Shown one piece after another: positions 6,503-8,076 of a stretch of 8,076 nucleotides of DNA. This DNA comes from Nitrososphaerota archaeon (lineage in GTDB: Archaea; Thermoproteota; Nitrososphaeria; Nitrososphaerales; CADDZS01). The notes under the pieces were generated by a model. The model did no database searches, was not told the DNA's origin, and was given only the letters and a program-made list of their open reading frames with translations. Position 1 is the stretch's first letter, and every line of letters begins with the position of its first letter. The stretch covers positions 1 to 8,076 of the forward strand of contig JAPCJV010000068.1 in the NCBI GenBank assembly GCA_027886785.1, given 5' to 3'. The position numbers and the translations under genes were made by a program.

Positions 6503-6964
6503 TTGGAACAACCTTTTAGAAAAATAGCTGTAGCGGTGGATGGATCCTCATTTGCAGCTCGTGCTCTCGATTTCGGCGAGGATCTCGCCTCAAAATATGG
6601 GGCAGAACTTATTTTGATTAACGTGGTCGGCGTACCGGGAAATTTTGGAGAGTTGACGCCAACGATGAGTTCGAGAGTCGACTCAGTTTTGCAAAGCTAC
6701 CTGACGGATAACAAAAAGCAAGCAATGGACTGGATGAATGGAGCTGTTACTGCCGCCAAAGCAAAAGGCATCAACGCCAACAGTGAAGTGATTGAAGGAG
6801 ACAATTCAGTGGTGGAAGCAATCACAAATTATGCCCGGGAAAAACAGATTGACCTATTGATTGTGGGCACAAGAGGAAAGAGCGCGTTCAAGAAACTCAT
6901 TCTAGGAAGCATCGCTGCAGGTGTTGTCAGTCACGCGAATTGTCCTGTGCTCGTCGTGCGTTGA
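6503..6964 (+). CDS. Universal stress protein, ATP-binding UspA type
   Basis: A 153-residue single-domain UspA protein, the normal length for one Usp domain. It is soluble and expected to form dimers. The first strand ends in the nucleotide-contacting Asp of AVDGS (D13). The ATP signature G-2x-G-9x-G-S is complete: G122, G125, G135 and S136 in GTRGKSAFKKLILGSI. The C-terminal strand NCPVLVVR is typical. It should bind ATP or a related nucleotide and work as a stress- or energy-linked regulator; these proteins often modulate a neighbouring transporter. The start is TTG at 6503, placing the usual KIAVAVDGS strand at residues 7-15. An inverted repeat lies directly before it. It follows the membrane-protein gene by 83 bases, possibly with its own promoter. 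Confidence 0.93.
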   Translation: MEQPFRKIAVAVDGSSFAARALDFGEDLASKYGAELILINVVGVPGNFGELTPTMSSRVDSVLQSYLTDNKKQAMDWMNGAVTAAKAKGINANSEVIEGDNSVVEAITNYAREKQIDLLIVGTRGKSAFKKLILGSIAAGVVSHANCPVLVVR

Positions 6965-7049
6965 CCGAAATATGGTAGAACACCTCAAATCCTTCTGAAT
7001 ATAGGAGCACTTTTCCATAACTCCGATCTGCAGGTTTCTCTGGAACTAA

Positions 7050-7358
7050 TTCGAATCTGCACCCGACAGAAAAAGTGCTAACTATTATAAGTCGTCCTCT
7101 GGTGAAGCAGGCTGTGGGTCTCAACTTTTAGAGCACACTATCGTCAAGCAGATTGAGAACAAACTTCGGGTAACTGAGAGCATCTGGGCTACCGACAAGG
7201 GGCTTCCGCTCAACTGCGGATGCGAGGAAGGATGGAAAGAATTCTACCTGCCCGAGAGTTGCACAGTATTTTCTGAAAAAAACGTCGATCTGCAGAGAGA
7301 GTCGAGGAATTGCCTAAATCAATCGATAATTAAGGTTGGAAACAAGAATTGGCTCTAG
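7050..7358 (+). other. Open frame of 102 codons without a start codon (decayed or non-standard gene)
   Basis: This frame is open between a TAA at 7047-7049 and a TAG at 7356-7358. It contains no ATG, GTG or TTG. Its codons look coding-like, with a sensible mix of charged and hydrophobic residues, for example EHTIVKQIENKLRV and ATDKGLPLNCGC. It has six cysteines, among them CGCEEGWKEFYLPESC, which might be a metal-binding knuckle. A TATA-like CTATTATA at 7082-7089 would start transcription near 7113, just before LLEHTIVK. The frame could be a gene that lost its start, one starting at an unusual codon, or chance. No family is recognised. Confidence 0.3.
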
Positions 7359-7413
7359 CCTGATTGGAGTTACTCCCTTTACCAGTAAGCCCACACACAC
7401 AGCAGGTAGGGTC

Positions 7414-7491
7414 TCCTATAGGAAGTAGGACACTTGCCCCCTCCCCCGCTTTACTCTAGAGGGCTAGCCCTAGCTGAAGGTAGAGTCCTAC
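7414..7491. repeat. Cluster of short palindromes and inverted repeats
   Basis: Within 78 bases lie TCCTATAGGA (7414-7423, perfect 10-bp palindrome), CTCTAGAG (7454-7461, 8 bp) and AGGGCTAGCCCT (7460-7471, perfect 12 bp). There are also inverted pairs GTAGGAC (7425-7431) with GTCCTAC (7485-7491), and ACTCTA (7453-7458) with TAGAGT (7481-7486). A C-rich tract lies at 7436-7447. CTAG occurs three times in 18 bases. No gene is visible. The cluster sits 75-150 bases before the tRNA 3' fragment, where recombinase or accessory-protein binding sites could lie. Confidence 0.4.
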
Positions 7492-7564
7492 GCTTTCACG
7501 CACCTCGCGCCATTGATTAGACTGCTCAGGTTTTCACTCGATTTTACGAAGGGAAAGCAGACGC

Positions 7565-7608
7565 TCTCGTGCCTTAGGGGTTCGTGGGTTCGAATTCCAC
7601 CCCTCGCA
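7565..7608 (+). tRNA. Orphan 3' part of a tRNA-Leu-like gene (possible att site)
   Basis: The T arm is clear: GTGGG (7584-7588), loop TTCGAAT (7589-7595), TCCAC (7596-7600), with one G-T pair at the loop end where G53-C61 is usual. The 3' acceptor strand CCCTCGC (7601-7607) and discriminator A (7608) follow. The 14 bases before the T arm (7570-7583) match the long variable arm of leucine tRNAs in layout (T-xxx-xTAG-xxx-TTC). Discriminator A and an acceptor needing GCGAGGG also suit Leu. No 5' acceptor strand, D arm or proper anticodon loop could be found upstream, even allowing an intron. A T run (7609-7613) follows. It is best read as a tRNA remnant, such as the far attachment site left by integration, or a pseudo-tRNA. 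Confidence 0.5.
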
Positions 7609-7613
7609 TTTTT
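7609..7613 (+). terminator. T tract directly after the tRNA-like 3' end
   Basis: Five T follow the discriminator base at once, as is usual for archaeal tRNA genes. This supports the view that the fragment keeps the natural 3' flank of a tRNA gene. Confidence 0.35.
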
Positions 7614-7651
7614 AGGGCTTGGTGAATAACCTCCAAGGTAGTGCTGATCCG

Positions 7652-7699
7652 AGGGTATCCCTGTCGAACGATTTTGTTCCAACGACTCTAGGGTTCCCT
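7652..7699 (+). other. Foldable sequence with repeated AGGG/CCCT hairpins
   Basis: AGGGTATCCCT (7652-7662) and AGGGTTCCCT (7690-7699) are near-identical small inverted repeats. They flank a hairpin GTCGAAC (7663-7669) with GTT (7676-7678) and CGAC (7683-7686). The outer AGGG and CCCT can also pair with each other around the hairpin. This could be a small structured RNA or a protein-binding array. It starts 43 bases after the tRNA fragment. No known RNA family is recognised. Confidence 0.25.
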
Positions 7700-7914
7700 G
7701 ATCATATTCCTTCAAGTGACAAAGGTCGACAAGAAAACTGATCTTTGAAATGAGCCTTTCTCATAGCTCGTGCGGCGAGGATATTGCTACCAACTAAACT
7801 TGTACTCGTAGTCTTTCAAAACCGCGCTGGCATCGAAATTCCGGTAGTCTTGAATCATAGATCGAAGCTGCGTCTAGAGTTTATGTCGAAGCCTTCCAAA
7901 TTAAGCTAAAGCCT
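7700..7914. other. Non-coding stretch with no recognised feature
   Basis: All plus-strand frames are broken by stops and no homology is recognised. The only pattern is CGAGGATATTGC at 7776-7787, which recurs exactly at 7923-7934 inside the edge open frame. GTAGTCTT also occurs twice (7808-7815, 7845-7852). It could be intergenic DNA or eroded coding sequence. Confidence 0.3.
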
Positions 7915-8076
7915 GTGCTCGTCGAGGATATTGCGCCCGGCGTGGCCAGGGTGTTGGAGGTGTCAGAATCAATCATAGTAAAGCTGAACACAGTTGCGTG
8001 CGGGTTTTGCGAGCTTGTCGAGGCAAGCCAGAATCCAATTGATCCCTTCGTTCCCACAGAGCTCGGAGCTATTGTG
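7915..8076 (+). CDS. Possible partial gene running off the right edge
   Basis: From a GTG at 7915 the frame stays open for all 54 codons to the window end; the frame itself is open from 7861. The translation begins MLVEDIAPGVARVLEVSE and contains ACGFCELVEA. Codons are rich in G/C at third positions. A weak TATA-like TTTATG lies about 30 bases before the GTG. No family is recognised. A minus-strand frame is also open across much of this stretch, but its Ser/Thr-rich product looks like an antisense shadow. Only the continuing sequence can settle whether this is a gene. Confidence 0.3.
   Translation, partial: MLVEDIAPGVARVLEVSESIIVKLNTVACGFCELVEASQNPIDPFVPTELGAIV

Noticed and set aside
5921..6511. 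Minus-strand open frame of 196 residues
   Set aside because: It lies wholly antisense to the membrane-protein gene and the start of the stress-protein gene, and its composition (Ser/Thr/Pro-rich, basic) is typical of a shadow of membrane-protein codons.
7222..7228. GCGAGGA as a possible 5' acceptor strand for the tRNA fragment
   Set aside because: It matches six of seven bases, but no D arm follows and it lies within the coding-like frame more than 330 bases from the 3' part.
7024..7295. Direct repeat CGATCTGCAG at 7024-7033 and 7286-7295
   Set aside because: Only ten bases match and the flanks do not; chance is a sufficient explanation.
7459..7502. Possible tRNA D arm and anticodon arm (GGTAGAG and TTTCA)
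   Set aside because: Bases look tRNA-like, but the D stem does not pair and the putative anticodon stem has mismatches; the palindromes explain the pattern better.
7488..7715. Minus-strand open frame of 75 residues containing GGIRTHEPLRH
   Set aside because: This is a well-known spurious translation of the antisense strand of a tRNA 3' end; it served instead as a clue to the tRNA-like fragment at 7565-7608.
1..8076. CRISPR array, rRNA, insertion sequence or bacterial parS consensus
   Set aside because: No regularly spaced repeats, no rRNA-like sequence, no transposase frame and no TGTTTCACGTGAAACA-like site were seen on reading.

Overview
The window looks archaeal. Several genes have TATA-like boxes about 25-37 bases before the start codon with almost no leader, two genes start with TTG, and Shine-Dalgarno sequences are mostly weak or absent. 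A ParB-family protein next to an ATP-binding-type UspA protein and a COG4280-like membrane protein would suit a Nitrososphaeria/Thermoproteota-type archaeon. That placement is inference; no rRNA or marker gene is present to confirm it.

Left part (1-4600): an M20-family metallohydrolase (125-1339, +) is followed by a small two-helix membrane protein (about 1405-1605, +). These converge on a fused two-domain ABC importer permease (1616 to about 3301, -). Divergent from the permease is an M29/NicX-like metalloenzyme (3481-4578, +). This resembles an uptake-and-breakdown locus for a small nitrogenous organic compound or peptide, but the ATPase and the solute-binding protein are not in the window. 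The M20 protein has lost two residues normally conserved in its active site. The M29-like protein may be a ring-opening dioxygenase of the NicX type rather than a peptidase.

Middle part (4680-6964): all genes are on the plus strand. They are a lone ParB-like DNA-binding protein (4683-5597), a membrane protein with a duplicated ExxE signature (5691-6419, TTG start) and a universal stress protein with a complete ATP-binding signature (6503-6964, TTG start). The stress-protein promoter region carries a perfect inverted repeat.

Right part (6965-8076) has no convincing intact gene. It holds an open frame of 102 codons with no start codon (7050-7358), a cluster of palindromes (7414-7491), and the 3' part of a tRNA-Leu-like gene with no detectable 5' part (7565-7608). 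A foldable stretch follows (7652-7699), and an open frame runs off the window edge (7915-8076). The orphan tRNA 3' end is the most suggestive signal. It looks like an attachment-site scar of an integrated element, which would place the element to the left, on the side carrying ParB. A second structured sequence at the left edge (10-68) can fold into a three-way junction upstream of the M20 gene.
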